Positions 22,321 through 34,335 of a stretch of 64,000 bases of DNA are shown here, piece by piece (position 1 is the first letter of the stretch; each line of letters opens with the position of its first letter). A program made the position numbers and the translations under genes. This DNA comes from Opisthorchis felineus (taxonomy: Eukaryota > Platyhelminthes > Trematoda > Opisthorchiida > Opisthorchiidae): positions 167,569 through 231,568 of the forward strand of contig SJOL01005810.1 in assembly GCA_004794785.1 (NCBI GenBank), in the 5' to 3' direction. Under the pieces are notes generated by a model. The model saw only the letters and a program-made list of their open reading frames with translations. It had not been told where the DNA came from and did not search any database.

Positions 22321-22329
22321 TATCCGGTG
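22321..22329. repeat. Target-site duplication, right
   Basis: Second copy of TATCCGGTG. The next bases on either side differ, so the duplication is exactly 9 bp. Confidence 0.8.
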
Positions 22330-22490
22330 TTTGAGGGATCTGCATGCGCCATCATAGTCTCTAGTTTCTGGTATGACCTGTCTGGCAGCAATAAGATCCA
22401 CTGATCTCGATGATATCCAGTGTTCATTTAGTCAAGTCGGATGGCCTGGACAAGCGGTTCTGAAGCCAAGAGCATTGCTTCTTTAACTCG

Positions 22491-23441
22491 CTACCATTCA
22501 GTCTCCAAGCCATCTTCGTCATCCGTCTGACTTTGCGTTTCCGGTAGCTTTCTAGCCAGATCAGCCCGATAATCTTCAGCTACTGAACCTTGTCGAAGTT
22601 CATGAACGGAGCTGTTCTCCTTTGTAACGCGTAATGCTGAAGAAAAGCGAAGCACCGACCGGGCCTGCACGGTGGCGTGATCAGAGTCAAGTTGCGTACC
22701 CCAGAAGGAACGACAATCCTTAACTGATGCTGTCCATTGGTAACTGATAGCCACGTGGTCCAAATGAGTCCATGACTGACTTGTAGTAGGTGGCCTCCAA
22801 GTAACTCGTTTGTGTTGGAGGTTCGTACTGGCCAGGAACAGACGGTGGTCTGCACACAACTGAAGATGTCGCTCCCCGTTATCCGTACGTTCAGTATCGA
22901 CTCCAAATCTACCACCTAACTTTGCTCCTTCCGGACTTAGTGGTCCAAATTGTGAATTCATATCACCCACCAAGATTACTATATCCGTCGTTCTTGCTGG
23001 CCGAAGGAGTCGTGTCAAATCTTGATAAAACTCGTCCTTCTCAGTCTCAGAACTGCAGTCTGTTGGAGCGTATGCTGGTACGACAAATAAACACCGTTTA
23101 GCGCATCGACCTGTGTTAATCTTGATTGAGCCAGACACCGGCACAGCACAAAGACGACTGTTTACTGGGATCCAGTCCAGTAAGGCGCTTTCAGCCCTGG
23201 GGCTGGGTGCAACTCCCACACCGCAGATACCACGAGCCTTTGCGTCAGGATCCCTAGATACTCGAAGAGTGAAATGTGGAACATCTGAGCGCGTCCCAAG
23301 CAGCTTTAGGTGCACGACCGAAGTGGGGTCTTGTATGTATGTTTCGGAAGCACAACATACATCGACAGAGAGGGTAAGCAAGGTTTCAGCAAGGGATGCC
23401 TGTTGTCCAATTTGAAAGAGTGTGGACATTAAAAGCTGCAA
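22491..23441 (-). pseudogene. RTE-like LINE, copy B: apurinic-type endonuclease
   Basis: This is a reverse open frame of about 316 codons without an internal stop, the longest in the window. It has the whole order of an APE-type LINE endonuclease: DVCCASETYIQ (catalytic Glu), CLFVVPAYAPTD, LVGDMNSQFGPLS (GDxN), TDNGERHLQLCADHRLFLAST, SWTHLDHVAIS and LDSDHATVQAR (SDH). This domain nicks the target DNA to prime reverse transcription. The N-terminal FNV..TL block lies in another frame: a shift near 23415 separates it from QIGQQASLAE. The frame ends before the linker, which is interrupted by the nested element. The catalytic residues I can identify are all present. Confidence 0.87.
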
Positions 23442-23975
23442 CTTGGATCAGATCTTTTGAAGTTAGTAAGTGGTTCTTTTGGTTTATTTCTCTTGGCAGT
23501 GGCTAGGGGACTGGCAGATGGGTAGATTGCACTGAATTGTACGGTGGGTGGGGATAGAGTGTGGGAGAAGGCCGGTGAGCGAAGAGCTGCAAGGGCAAAT
23601 GATACTTCCTGGTAACCCAGGCCGAAGAAGGGGGTTTGGTTGAGGTACCTCACCTTGAGCCTTTGACTCAAAAGTCTGACCCACAAGGCAGTGGGAGGAT
23701 GTAGGGTTTTGTTCGGGGACCTCGCCCCTAGCCCCTGACTCAAAAGTCTGACCCACAAGGCAGTGGGAGGATGTAGGGTTTTGTTCGGGGACCCTGCTCC
23801 TAGCCTGTGACTCAAGACTCTGGACCGGCAGGCAGTGGTTGTTAGGGTTTTCTTGGGGTACCCTTCCAGGAGCCAATGACTCAATAGTCTGAACAACCTG
23901 GCTGTAGGGGGCCGGCCTGGCCCGGGGACGCAGGGAGTAAGGTTTTACTGTTTCACTCCCAGTGCAGCTGGGCAC
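23429..23975 (-). pseudogene. LINE copy B: upstream ORF with repeats
   Basis: Two overlapping reverse readings (23429-23896 and 23484-23975) precede the endonuclease. The second is rich in Pro and Ser and contains about four tandem copies of a 24-residue unit with the pattern '[19 protein letters not shown]' followed by CLV. It could be an N-terminal extension or a small ORF1. No zinc knuckle or coiled coil is visible. The frame shift to the endonuclease lies near 23415-23430. Confidence 0.5.
23665..23945 (-). repeat. 72-bp tandem repeat (VNTR) in LINE 5' region
   Basis: Units begin at each 'gactca': 23665, 23737, 23809 and 23878, with lengths of 72, 72 and 69 bp and then a partial unit. A decayed unit may precede at about 23610-23664. 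All lengths are multiples of three. The first two units are nearly identical. Confidence 0.88.
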
Positions 23976-24929
23976 AGCAGGTGCCTTTTGAACTGCACCA
24001 GATTCTTTGATTTTAAAAGTATTTCGACTGTATTGAATAATGCGCCGGTGGTCATGGTCAACCGTTGGGCGATTTGAGTGTGCGGTTTTTAGGACCGACG
24101 TTTCCTAACCCGTCCTTCCTCGGGGGAAGGCAGCATCGCTGCTTCCATAAATATGGACATGCTGGTCGCCTGGGGGAAACACCGTACTGCCTTCACACTG
24201 TTATCACAGAGGACAGTGCGACTTTACTTCCAGACCGCCTCGTAATACGATTACTCGCAGTACGCGGACTCGCTGTTCTTCGTCGGGCTGCTCCCCGTTG
24301 GCTTTTCTGGCATGGTTGAACCTTTAGGAACCGAATTCCAGCCAGTATAACCTGCAGGATCATTGCAGCACACAATCCGGATCTCCACAAAGTGACAGCT
24401 TTAGGTCGTTTATGCTGACACCCTACGTCAGCAATGAAAGAACATTAAAACATGCAATGTGGAGGGCCTGGTAACTTCGATCTGGGTCACTAAGGTTCAG
24501 TAACTGGGGGCAGACGGTATAGTGGGAATTGCGATGAAAACAAGTTTTATGGAAATCTCCTATAAAACGGGAGATGACTGAGTTTGATGCGCAACCCTTT
24601 AGTGCAATGGCCAACGGCTACAACACAGCGAAGCGCAATGTGATATTTAAAAAACTGCCTTATGAGACAAGTGAAGGCAACAAAACGTAGAACACTTAGT
24701 GTATTTCCACCACATTTCCTCTGGTGCTGGTTAGTGCCATTAGAGTTAATTCCCTTGGGATCGGCCGGTGTCTTAGTTTAAATTCTAGGTTATACCTTTA
24801 GTCAACATCCGCATTATGCTATAGGTAACATCAACTGCATGTAGTTAGTTATGATACGGTTTGGGCAAATAGTTCGCGTGCAACAGATAAACAGACTTTA
24901 AATAGGTCATTTGGCCACATGAATTCTAC
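23976..24929. other. 5' flank of LINE copy B; otherwise unassigned
   Basis: GC-richer sequence at 24050-24330 upstream of the LINE may be its 5' UTR or internal promoter. A short reverse reading at 24423-24614 is anonymous. Confidence 0.3.
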
Positions 24930-25184
24930 CTAACTCCATCTACTACAAAAGATGGAAGGAGCACAAGGGTTAAAGTCAGACTGGGTATTCAGCAAGAGAG
25001 CGACTGAGAACTGGGAGAAGAGCGCATATTTTTCAGGGTCTATGTTGATCACAGTCATTACCATTCGTGGCAGAATTTGTTCAAATATACCAGACGGTGT
25101 TGTTAATAGAGCTATAGAAAACTGATGAAAGGACTTCTCACAAACACGAAGCAATACAGGAATGCAAAAAATCGTCATGATCAC
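24930..25184 (-). CDS. Candidate exon, unknown product (reverse)
   Basis: The reverse frame of 84 codons is hydrophobic and helix-like, with an internal echo: HQFSIALLTTPS and, about 33 residues later, SQFSVALLLNTQS. A possible acceptor is the pyrimidine-rich 'gcttcgtgtttgtgag' near 25140, and a possible donor is GTAATG within the frame near 25060. The echo is reminiscent of helical repeat proteins, but no family is recognised. It may be a chance open frame. Confidence 0.25.
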   Translation of the reverse strand: MIMTIFCIPVLLRVCEKSFHQFSIALLTTPSGIFEQILPRMVMTVINIDPEKYALFSQFSVALLLNTQSDFNPCAPSIFCSRWS

Positions 25185-28100
25185 TAATGTTACCGTCCAT
25201 TGGTAGCGTCATCGATTTTCATACGAACGCTTCACTGCCAGTGTGCGAATTTTTCGAATCAGAAAGCGTGCTTCATTCAACACAGTGTAGTACTCTACAA
25301 ATACAGCGAGCTGGAAATGGTTGATGTGACTGAGCCCTACTACAGACTGCTTCCAGAACGCACACTTTAGCCCTCTTTGACAGAATGGTTTTGTGTTATG
25401 AACCCCGTCGCAAAATCACCGAAATGGTCCAGCACCGTTATTCTTTCTCGAGGAATAAGTCCCTGGAAGTATGGCTGGTTCCGAATCTCCGATTTTTATC
25501 AAAAAGTCCTATCAGAAAGGGTGAAGAACCATCGATTCCTCTTCTTTGAAGAGGAATGCTACTGACCCAGTTCTTCAAGGTTGTTCACCGCAAATTGAAT
25601 GATTGACTCCTGGGCGGTACACAAACGTTTCACCTACTGATGTATGTCGGTATGTTCGTCTGTGCTTACATGTGGGTTACAGTGACGAAATAATAATCAA
25701 CCCAGCCATAAGTTGAACTGGGCCTCCCCTTCTGTATGAACTAATCCAGGAGTGCTCAGTATATTGTCTTCCATTACATGCACTGGACAGGTTGTCTACA
25801 TATTTTCTACATATGTTCATGTGATTTACCGATGTACTACACAAAAGTATCAGCCACTTGTTTCCTCCGGTACACCTCAATTGCCATGCTTCTTGTTCAG
25901 GACCGAATCGTCTTTACTTCGTTTCTCGGAATTAGCGCAGAAGTAACTGTCACCACTGATCCTCGTGAGTGGAAGGATGAGAAAGATAGCTTCGAAAATT
26001 CTCTACCTCTGACCAGAGCAACACAGTACTAAGTGTGGCCTTCAAAACGCCGTAGGTTACGCTGTTTCGTACATTCGAAACAAAGAAAATAGTTGAGGAA
26101 CAAATAAGAAAATACAACTGGGTCAAGTGGATAATCAAACGACCATGTTATTTAAGAAGCCTAGCGAGTCAGTGAATGGATGGTCCCTGAGAGTACGAAT
26201 AAGGGAAAAAGATGTAATAATATATATGAAAGATTGAAACTAAGGTCGGCACTTCACCGGCACCGGTGAAAGATTCAAGGTTTCAAGTTAAAAGTGCATG
26301 CGATGGCATAACTGAACACCATCAGTCATTCTATGAAGGGTTTGTAATTCACACTGAGGAGGCGCGCCTAGCCGAACACCCTTTTGCAACGCCCGCGGAG
26401 GAACTGTTGGGAAACTAACAAGCAAATTTCGGTCAGGTTTTTCTGAGACGTTTCTAACAATACAGATTATACTTTTGAGTGCACTAACGAACCTCTACCG
26501 GCAACTGAAAACTAGCACGATCAACTACATTAGCCAGATACAGCGAGATCACCGAAATGATCGGCAGTCCATTCAAGGGCGAGCTTTAGCGCAGAACGTA
26601 TTGTAACATTTTTTCTAGACCTGTTCTCATTATTAAAAACCATCTGGACCAAATAGCATTCAGACATTTTAATCAGTGTAGGCATGCCACCCCCAACAAA
26701 CTCTGACTGTTACTGGTAAATCTGTGGATATAATATGCACCTACGTAAATTATTAATCATTATACATATACACCACATACACCTAAAGAACATCAAGTTC
26801 TTCATCCAACTGTAGAAGGTCATCCAACGAATGCCAGCCTAGGTGTCGAGTTTACAAAATGGGCCTAGTATGTGAGCCAAAGTGACCAGCATTTCTCGAC
26901 TACGCGTGCAGTGCCGAAACTAGCCATACTCACTAGAGATCTAGACCTGCGTATGCACCATTTGAGGGTAAATCACAGGTCGATCAGCCACTCGTAGCCA
27001 AATGGCCATCTACGAGCCCGGAGTTCGAGGCGCCCTGGAGATTCATGAACTGTTCACTGATAATGACTCTCAATAAGGCTGAAACAGTTGTGCAGTGCTT
27101 CTCCGCTTTTCAGCGTACAGAACTCTCTATTGAAAAGACATCATTTGACCTGGATCGATCTATGCAACCATGGATATAAGTCTGTCAACTAAGTTTCCGG
27201 ATGAGGGAAGTGATGCGCGCTGCTGAACGTACCGTTATTACTTCGTTCGTGCAAGCCAAAGCATCCGCCACCTTAGTGAATTTGTACTCTTAAAGACCAA
27301 ATAAGCAGTTTATACAGGGTAATGTACAGTTGAAAGATTGGGTGATCTTGATGAAAGACCTTTGATGTAAGTTCCTAATGAAGAAAGGGCAGGATGACCG
27401 CACCAAACGTCAGTGGAAAAACTACGAACCATTAAAAACTGCAGATGGGAGCTGTGATGGAGTAAGCTGGGCTCAACACAAAAGGCGAAAAAATGAGTTG
27501 ACCGAACTGACACTAGTTTTCTCCATAGCCGTAGCTATGACCTTCAGCTTCCAGGGCAGAGCCAACAACCCGTCTAATGCCATTGTTTCTTAACAATCCG
27601 GAGTTCAAAATTCCAGTCACGCGGGAGATAAAGAACAAACGGCAGACGAAACTATGAAGACTTACAGTCTTTCTTAGACGAGGAAGGATTCTTATTTACT
27701 CAAGAGTTTTAACCACCCCTAAATAATATCGATCAGAGACTTCACACACCTTAATTCATCTAGCTGCATAGAGAATACACTTTTCAAATTTGTTCAGTCT
27801 GTACTCGAACGTCGACGTAGGTCAACCAAATCGAAGTACTTTGTACACGTCGAAGAACCGTCTGGTTAATCTTTCGGATTGGAAAATAAGCAGATACCAC
27901 CTCCCTAATTGCAAAAGAGTAAGCTGCTTTTAAAGATGGCCAACCCACTACAATGCTCAGATCTAGTGAGCAATTATTGCAAAAATTATCAGTTATTTGT
28001 TTGAGCCATCCAGCATGGGAAGCTGAGGATGTCTCACAGTAGTATGACGGCTCAGAAGTACTATTTTTCTTCATGGAAATTAGGTCGGTGCTAGTATCTA

Positions 28101-29954
28101 TATATAAACGCCTCGTGTCCCTTCAACGCTGCAAAACACCTTTCTCTACCTTACTAATTCATGAGTAGTTGTAAGTAAACTAGACCGCGTTGTTGTTTGG
28201 AACGTGTGCATCCTTGAGGGAGTCTGCAGGTCGAATATTAAACCCTCATTTCATAATTTTAAACACGCTGATCCTTCCGTTGCTGCTGACGCAGCCTTCA
28301 GGATTACTTATTGGCTGGACACTGGGAATGACTTTGCTCTCGATGAAGCTGTCTTCAGTTGGTGGATTCAATCACCCTCGTCTGTTCAAAAACGAACGGT
28401 GATCAATTTGGCGGTAGTTTACTAGGTGCAAGCCTAGCAAACGGTTTGCTGTCTTAGGTATTCTCTGTATAGCTTGGCGTCCTCCATAACATTTTCGTCA
28501 TCGTATTGTATCATTTACACATAACTTTCGACTCCCCACCTTTTTTGGTTGTCCAAAATGTCGACTGACCTTAGGTGACTACTTCTGCCTAGCAGCTGAT
28601 CGAGACCGAAATACACTGAGCAGCTTATTGACAGATTCTGCGTTATCATTCCTGTTTTATCGGAACCCGTATTCATGGCCGATGAGATGAAAAACTTGTC
28701 GCGTATAACCTGTACTACCATACTTTTCATGTTATCAGCTTCATTTGGGGACTTGGTTGCTCCAGATTTGCAGGCGCAATCCTCATTATCCACATCCGTA
28801 GCGTCCATGCTTCAGTGTCATACAACGTGATCAAGGACCAAGAGAATGCTACCAAGAAATGTGACCGGTAGAGAATATGACAATTAAAACCACTTACCGC
28901 TTCCGTCATTTTCAAGATGAATATGTTTTCTTACCAAGCATCTGGTTTCGAAGGAAACAGACCATGGTCCCATGAATCCAGAGACAAGACTGCAAGTTAT
29001 GATAAACTGACAATGATTGATCAAAGGGACCCCCACTTTTCTAACTTCAAGTGGGAAACTAAATCGAAATCTCTAGATAAAGTGACTAGACCCTCCCGCC
29101 AAATATTTATCCGAAGCGCATATACAAGCAGTGTTGTTAATCCAGTATAGCAAACAAAACTCGATCAGTCATTTTCTACTTGACAGTACCTTGCTACCTG
29201 CGACATGCACATACACATGTTTTGGTAGACTGAAGCCGGGTAGGCAATAGGGAGTTTTTTGGAGAATACGGCTGCTTACATGCAGTTCAGTAGGCCACAA
29301 CATCATCTCCAAGCTATTTCTCCCTTTTGCTAAAAAAACATAATAAGCTTCTAAAAAACATGTCAGAAATAAGAATGAAAATATAGATGCAATGCACTAC
29401 TCATAAGGTCGCTGAAAACTCTTCGGTAGCCCACGACTGATTTCGCTCTTATTGGGGCTCATCAGGCAGGTGCAGTCCCCGAGTTTTCGTCAGCCTTATG
29501 TTCTAATTAAACCCACATTGCACGAAATCAGCGAACTACCCTCATTTGCATAGCAATTTTGTTTTGACGGGAGACTCACCTGGAACCCAGCTGAATCTCT
29601 CATCTATGATGTTTTTGAATGTGTTTAGCCAAGCAGTCAGGACGATGGTCATCCTTGTATAATATCTGTGATTTCCTCACCAACAACCTGTCTTTTGGGA
29701 TGTGTTTTGTGTACCGGATGGAAAAGCTCCGAGCTGCATTAGCTTCCTTCAGTTCGGGAGTCCTCTGACCATCGGTTATGCCTCATCCAGCTGGGCCAAC
29801 CGGGCCAGAAAACTCCAGACAAAGAGTGATACATCAGAATAAGCAACCAAACGTTGGACTGCCGTGGGAATGAGTTAGACCGTCACTAGGTGACTGGGTA
29901 ACTGAGGTATACTGCGGAGTGTATGTGTGACACCCACAGAACCTCTCGTACCAG
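25185..29954. other. Long stretch without recognisable genes
   Basis: Contains only short open readings, for example forward 25377-25565 and 25778-26032, reverse 27784-28074 (96 codons), reverse 28515-28808 (97 codons) and forward 28917-29150. None shows a domain or paired splice sites that I trust. Parts of 26990-27120 vaguely resemble SINE bodies. Confidence 0.35.
25535..25557. repeat. Perfect 10-bp stem with 3-base loop
   Basis: ATTCCTCTTC, loop TTT, then GAAGAGGAAT. It lies inside an anonymous forward reading, and no function can be assigned. Confidence 0.6.
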
Positions 29955-30010
29955 TTTGGTCAGTGGGTAGATGCCTGTCTCCCGGTCCTCCAGGTTGAGA
30001 GTTCGAACGT
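29955..30010 (+). mobile_element. tRNA-derived SINE head (fragment)
   Basis: The sequence 'tggtcagtgggtagatgcct' followed by a B-box-like GAGTTCGAACG resembles a polymerase III promoter of a tRNA-derived SINE. The sequence that follows does not share the body of the 4-7 kb SINE family, so this is a different family or a scrap. Confidence 0.45.
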
Positions 30011-30129
30011 GTATGACCAATTGCTCCTTAAAATGTAGGCTGCTCTCGTGGTCTTATGCAGACCATCGCTGTTTCGTGGTTGGACCTTTGATCCAGAGGC
30101 ATTGGTTGAGGACCTTAATCATCCTCTTC

Positions 30130-31230
30130 TCTATGCCTGGGCGCCCTTGCAGCCCAAGTACAAATGATCTCATGCCACATCAGCCGGGTCGTCTTGCTTG
30201 CTGCACACAACACGGTGGGCACTAGAAAACTAGCCATTACTGACGCCTTCCTTCCTCTATATATTTGTTCTTCTCCCTCTCATTTTCACGTTGTTAGCGA
30301 CATCTCCGTATGCCCGTTCTTAGGGACTGACAGATCTGTTCACTGCCCACTGCCGTTAGTCGCGACATCTACCATTAACCGAGTTTCCACGGTCGTATAC
30401 ACTTCGAAATCGTTCTTCAACTCCCAACAATCAGTTCGTCTGACAGCCTTCGACGTTTGCACTCTGAAACAAGCCGGATGATGGAATGATCTTGCATGTT
30501 TGCAGGACTCGCTTTCTATTCATATGCACCGCCTGCCTGAAGAGGGGATTCAAACCCATATGCGGTTGCCGAATTGACTTCCCCATCGATTTCTTCTCAT
30601 TTCCTGTGGTGATCCAGAAGCCACTGCGGCTGGTTCTGCTGGGTTTGTGTTGTTCTCAACTGTCGAACTAAAGGATCTCTGCTTGGGTGCTTGCCCACTA
30701 GTTGTTGTCTCAGGTTCGTTTGGTGGTATCTGTGAGAATATCCCGCAAACGAGCCGACAATCGTTGTCTGTTCATCGTATCTACTTATGCTCCCAAAAAC
30801 TGCAGCTGTAATAATTCCATAGGCAGTTTTCGCGACGCTGTGAGTGCGAGCTACGAGCTCGCATATTGTGGTTGCCGGGGTTATGAATAAGAACGTATTT
30901 AGGCTTAAGGCTGTTGATGCTCATTTGGGTGGTTTTCTGGAACTGGAATCGGGACGCACGGCCAATTGCGAACGCCTGCTGCAGCTATGTACTGACCACA
31001 GGCTGTTTCTTCGTAGTACCAAGATCCGAAACAAGCGAAGCCGGTTTGCAATATGGCGCTCCTCCCACCCTCGCATGCGTGCCAACCCGGAGCACATCGC
31101 CATTAGTTGTAAGTGCCAATAACTGGCGGTCGCTTGGTCTGGAACACCTATGTGGATTTGGGTCACACGTGCTGCTCGTTGCACTTTTAAGGGGCGCTCG
31201 AGATGCGCACACGGAGCCTGACCATTGAGG
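30130..31230 (+). pseudogene. RTE-like LINE, copy C: 5' part and endonuclease (decayed)
   Basis: The 5' part parallels copy A (1770-1960). From 30440 the endonuclease is readable across several frames: FDVCTLKQAG, then IVSTYAPKNCSC (about 30775), then LESGRTANCERLLQLCTDHRLFLRSTKI (about 30940-31025), then HIAISCKCQ. The counterparts in copy B are VVPAYAPTDCSS, NGERHLQLCADHRLFLAST and HVAISYQWT. The GDxN and SDH motifs are no longer legible. Confidence 0.75.
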
Positions 31231-31719
31231 AGCCGTCGGAATCTGATGTGACGAAACCTATTAAACCTCCCTGCTGAAGTCCATTTCAGGGCAACACGTC
31301 TTCTGATGTTGATTCATCCTGGAAGGTACTGTCCAGAACCTTTCAAGGTGCGGGGTGCTCCGCTTAGGGAACGGTGCATTCAACTAAATCAAAGCAACAT
31401 AACTTGAGCAATACTAAAAATGTGCGAACCTCGGACAAATATTCCTCCTTTGTATAGAGTAAAATACAAACAGATGGAATGGAGTAGCTGAGTGGATCGA
31501 GAAGCTTGGTGAGTCCATAAAGCCGAGGAGATGGAGGAGGCAAGAACCTCTGAGAATGTGCGTAAACTATCCCAGCTGATGCGAGCAAATGATCCAAAGA
31601 GGCCTCAGGTGAGCGAAATAATCACTGATACAAACGGCTCAATAGCCTCCAAAAAAGAAGGATTAACTCAACTCTGGTTGTAACCAGACTCCTCACGTCG
31701 CCCACATCTTCACACTCCG
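31231..31719. other. Decayed middle of LINE copy C
   Basis: Lies between the endonuclease and RT traces of copy C. No clear motif can be read, so it is probably the eroded linker. Confidence 0.4.
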
Positions 31720-32175
31720 TCAAGTGTTAGAGAAACGGCGTGAGTGTATCTACCTTACAGACTTCTTGTTCCTTAAGTTCAAGAGTGCGTTCGGTTCGGT
31801 CGGCTGTTCGTTCCTTCCAACTAGGTTGTGTAAAAGTTACGCCCCAGAAATTTCCGATTATCACATTGTTTGTATTCATATTCTTTTGAGCGAGAATGTG
31901 CTTGAGGAGCTTAATAAAAGTTTTCTTACAAGCACTGGTGTCCTACAAGCTATCCACCGTTTCCATTTTTTGTTTGATTTTGTCATTAACGAAGTAATGT
32001 GGCGAAGGAAGGTTTCCGAAATCCCGGTGTTTGGGTCTTCGAGTACGTGAGGGGCCTATGGTCACTGAGTATCTTGAATGACCTGTCCTCAGCAGCGTGT
32101 CGGAAGTTCAGGAAGAACGCGCGGCAACGAAGCATCAATGTTGAACACTGATGTTATGCTTTCGGCTATGATGAT
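31720..32175 (+). pseudogene. RTE-like LINE, copy C: RT fragment and tail
   Basis: The forward frame 31724-32050 reads LEKRRECIYLTDFLFLKFKS, then AFGSVGC (RT motif A region), later LNKSFLTSTGVLQ and FLFDFVINEVM (motif B region). Catalytic motif A is lost: the Asp positions of FLDFKSAFDSV are Lys and Gly. Motif C is absent. At 32120-32175 the 3' UTR words 'gttgaacactgatgtta' and a GATGAT tail mark the 3' end, so the part between about 32055 and 32115 is an internal deletion. Confidence 0.75.
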
Positions 32176-34214
32176 GCGGCTATTGTATGTGACGAGGAGC
32201 GCGGCGAGAATCAGAGTAAGAATGGAAAACATTGAGGACCAAGAAGCGAGGATGAATGTAGTTTGATTCTCACTACATCTGTCATCTCGTCCGTTTTTGG
32301 TTGGAATCCATCGATATTAGATGACAGCTCCTGATCGGACCGGACATAGAATTCCGTGGGGAATAGACAGCCAAAATTGACTCCCGCTATAACACCTGAT
32401 TCTATACCGCCTGAGTCCGATCGACCAATCTGCACAACGAGGTGTTTAGCAAAGCATCGAGAGGGAGACACGTGTGAGAAACATATATGTCCGTGGTGAA
32501 AACAGTATGCTATGAGCCTAAACATACTTAGTTGCTGTCTGGCAGCGCTTTTGCAACAACAACCTCGCCTATCCTAAGTTTTTTTATATCATGCGCTGTC
32601 TGACGTTAACCACCAGAGTGAGCAGAGACGCTTGACAAAAATTGCCACTACTCAACCCTACCGCTGAGTGACAATCCTACAATATTCAGTTTGACGACAG
32701 TTATCCGTGAAGCTATTTTATAAAAATCTGACGATTTGGCGAGCCAAGCAGAACCTTGATATCAGTCGCAAAAGGCGCGTCAAATATGGTCTGCCATCAA
32801 CTTTACGTGATCAACAATAAAGGACGACAAAAGCATGATATCTGCAGGCACAATGTGTTTGAACTTTAGGTTCGGTGGGTAGATGCAAGTTGACAATGTC
32901 AAATGACATAAGTTGAAATCAAACTTACCTGCACTGGACGTTGTGAGGGGTTTGCTTTGTGGGTTATTACCACGGCCGAATAGTCATATGTACTATAACA
33001 AGATTCTGTCAGTAGTTGGCCATAAACGAGGCTTACATACAGGACATGTCCTCGAGAAGTTTGTATTTATGGAGATAATAATCCTTTCTAAAAAAGGAGC
33101 TGGAGGGGTTACCTTTTGTTCAGACATTTCACGTGGTCTACCAAGAGAGAGCGAATGTAAGTTCACTTCGTAATCGATTTTGAATCAAGATGACAAAGTA
33201 GTTGTTCGAGTGTTGTTGATTCCTGGCAGCAGCAGTCAAACAGAACCAAGTGAAACACTATGCCAACAGCGTGTCAGCCATGGGGTACGAGCGCGAGATT
33301 ACTATATTAACCTCGGAATCCAACGAATCTGTTCCGAGCCGATCAGTCTGAATGTTTGTATTACAACTCACTGAGGATCAACACAACGGACTGAGTTGGG
33401 TGTAATATTTCCGAGATATTAGTTTGGTTTTTCTGCAGCTATTGCCCTCGTGACTTGATAATCAGCCTTAGAAACGGCACCGCCCCTGAGGTAGGATCAT
33501 CAAGGAAATGAAACCGAGCTAGCATAATCGATTGTTTGACACCTGTGTTGAATAAAAACCACATACCCATAATCAGATGATTGCTGTTTTGAGTATTTTT
33601 CCCAGCGGACGCACTCACTCACTTACCTCCAAGGCGTCTACTTCTCCTCACGCAGGAACCCAAATGGAAAATCCAGAACTGGCCGCAAGACATGGCCCTT
33701 GAAATGTCGGGAAGAATTTGAGTGGTGCTTCAATGGACCAGCGCCACAAGCGTCAACGGCTAATAAAGGGTAAAAATACTACAATATCAGCAAACTGTAC
33801 ATGAACTTCCGTAATGTGAACTGTCTCCGTCGGATGACTTTCAACCGACCGCTTAAATTACATCACTGTTGCGCGTGTTGTCTTATTTAGAAAAACAGTT
33901 ATGCCGTCGGATAGAATTCACACAGCCGTTTTGTGGCTGAAGTTGATTTAAGTGTGACAGGAGAAACTTTTACACTCAACTCACTTCATTTGATTAGCAT
34001 TAATGATGCATAAGTGCTATTTTTGATGTGTTTGCCATATCAGGAAGGCCTGAACGGTTGAGATGACGAGGAAATCAAATGATCTCCTGAAACAACACAA
34101 CGGCCGTCCTTTCTAAGGTGTCCTGGTAAATGTCTGGAGGTGCAGGCGGCTCAGATATGTGTGGGAGGGACGGATTTGTTCACCTCTTCATCGTAGAGAT
34201 TAATCTAATTGATG
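32176..34214. other. No recognisable gene
   Basis: Short open readings only (reverse 32211-32525, forward 32913-33173, forward 33180-33374). No domain and no repeat family. Confidence 0.35.
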
Positions 34215-34335
34215 AGTGTTCAGCTGTTAACCGGAACGTCATAGGCTTGAATCCCATCGTTGATTCGTAAGGTACGCACCGCCGGTGGCTTCCGGTAGAG
34301 TGAAACCCCTATGCAGTGCTCCGCTGCTTTCCAAT
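34215..34335 (+). mobile_element. Possible tRNA-derived SINE fragment
   Basis: 'gttaaccggaacgtcatagg' followed by the B-box-like GGCTTGAATCCCA (about 34242-34254) resembles the anticodon-to-T-arm part of a tRNA head. The following 'atgcagtgctccgctgctttcc' has a parallel at about 27090-27110 (gtgcagtgcttctccgctttt), which hints at a second SINE family. Confidence 0.4.

Noticed and set aside
23640..23945. A CRISPR-like array of regular repeats
   Set aside because: The units are contiguous 72-bp tandem copies without unique spacers, and they lie inside a LINE reading frame.
28515..28915. Reverse readings with an RT-like EAWTLR phrase as a LINE fragment
   Set aside because: A single short phrase without any neighbouring RT block. 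Judged coincidental.
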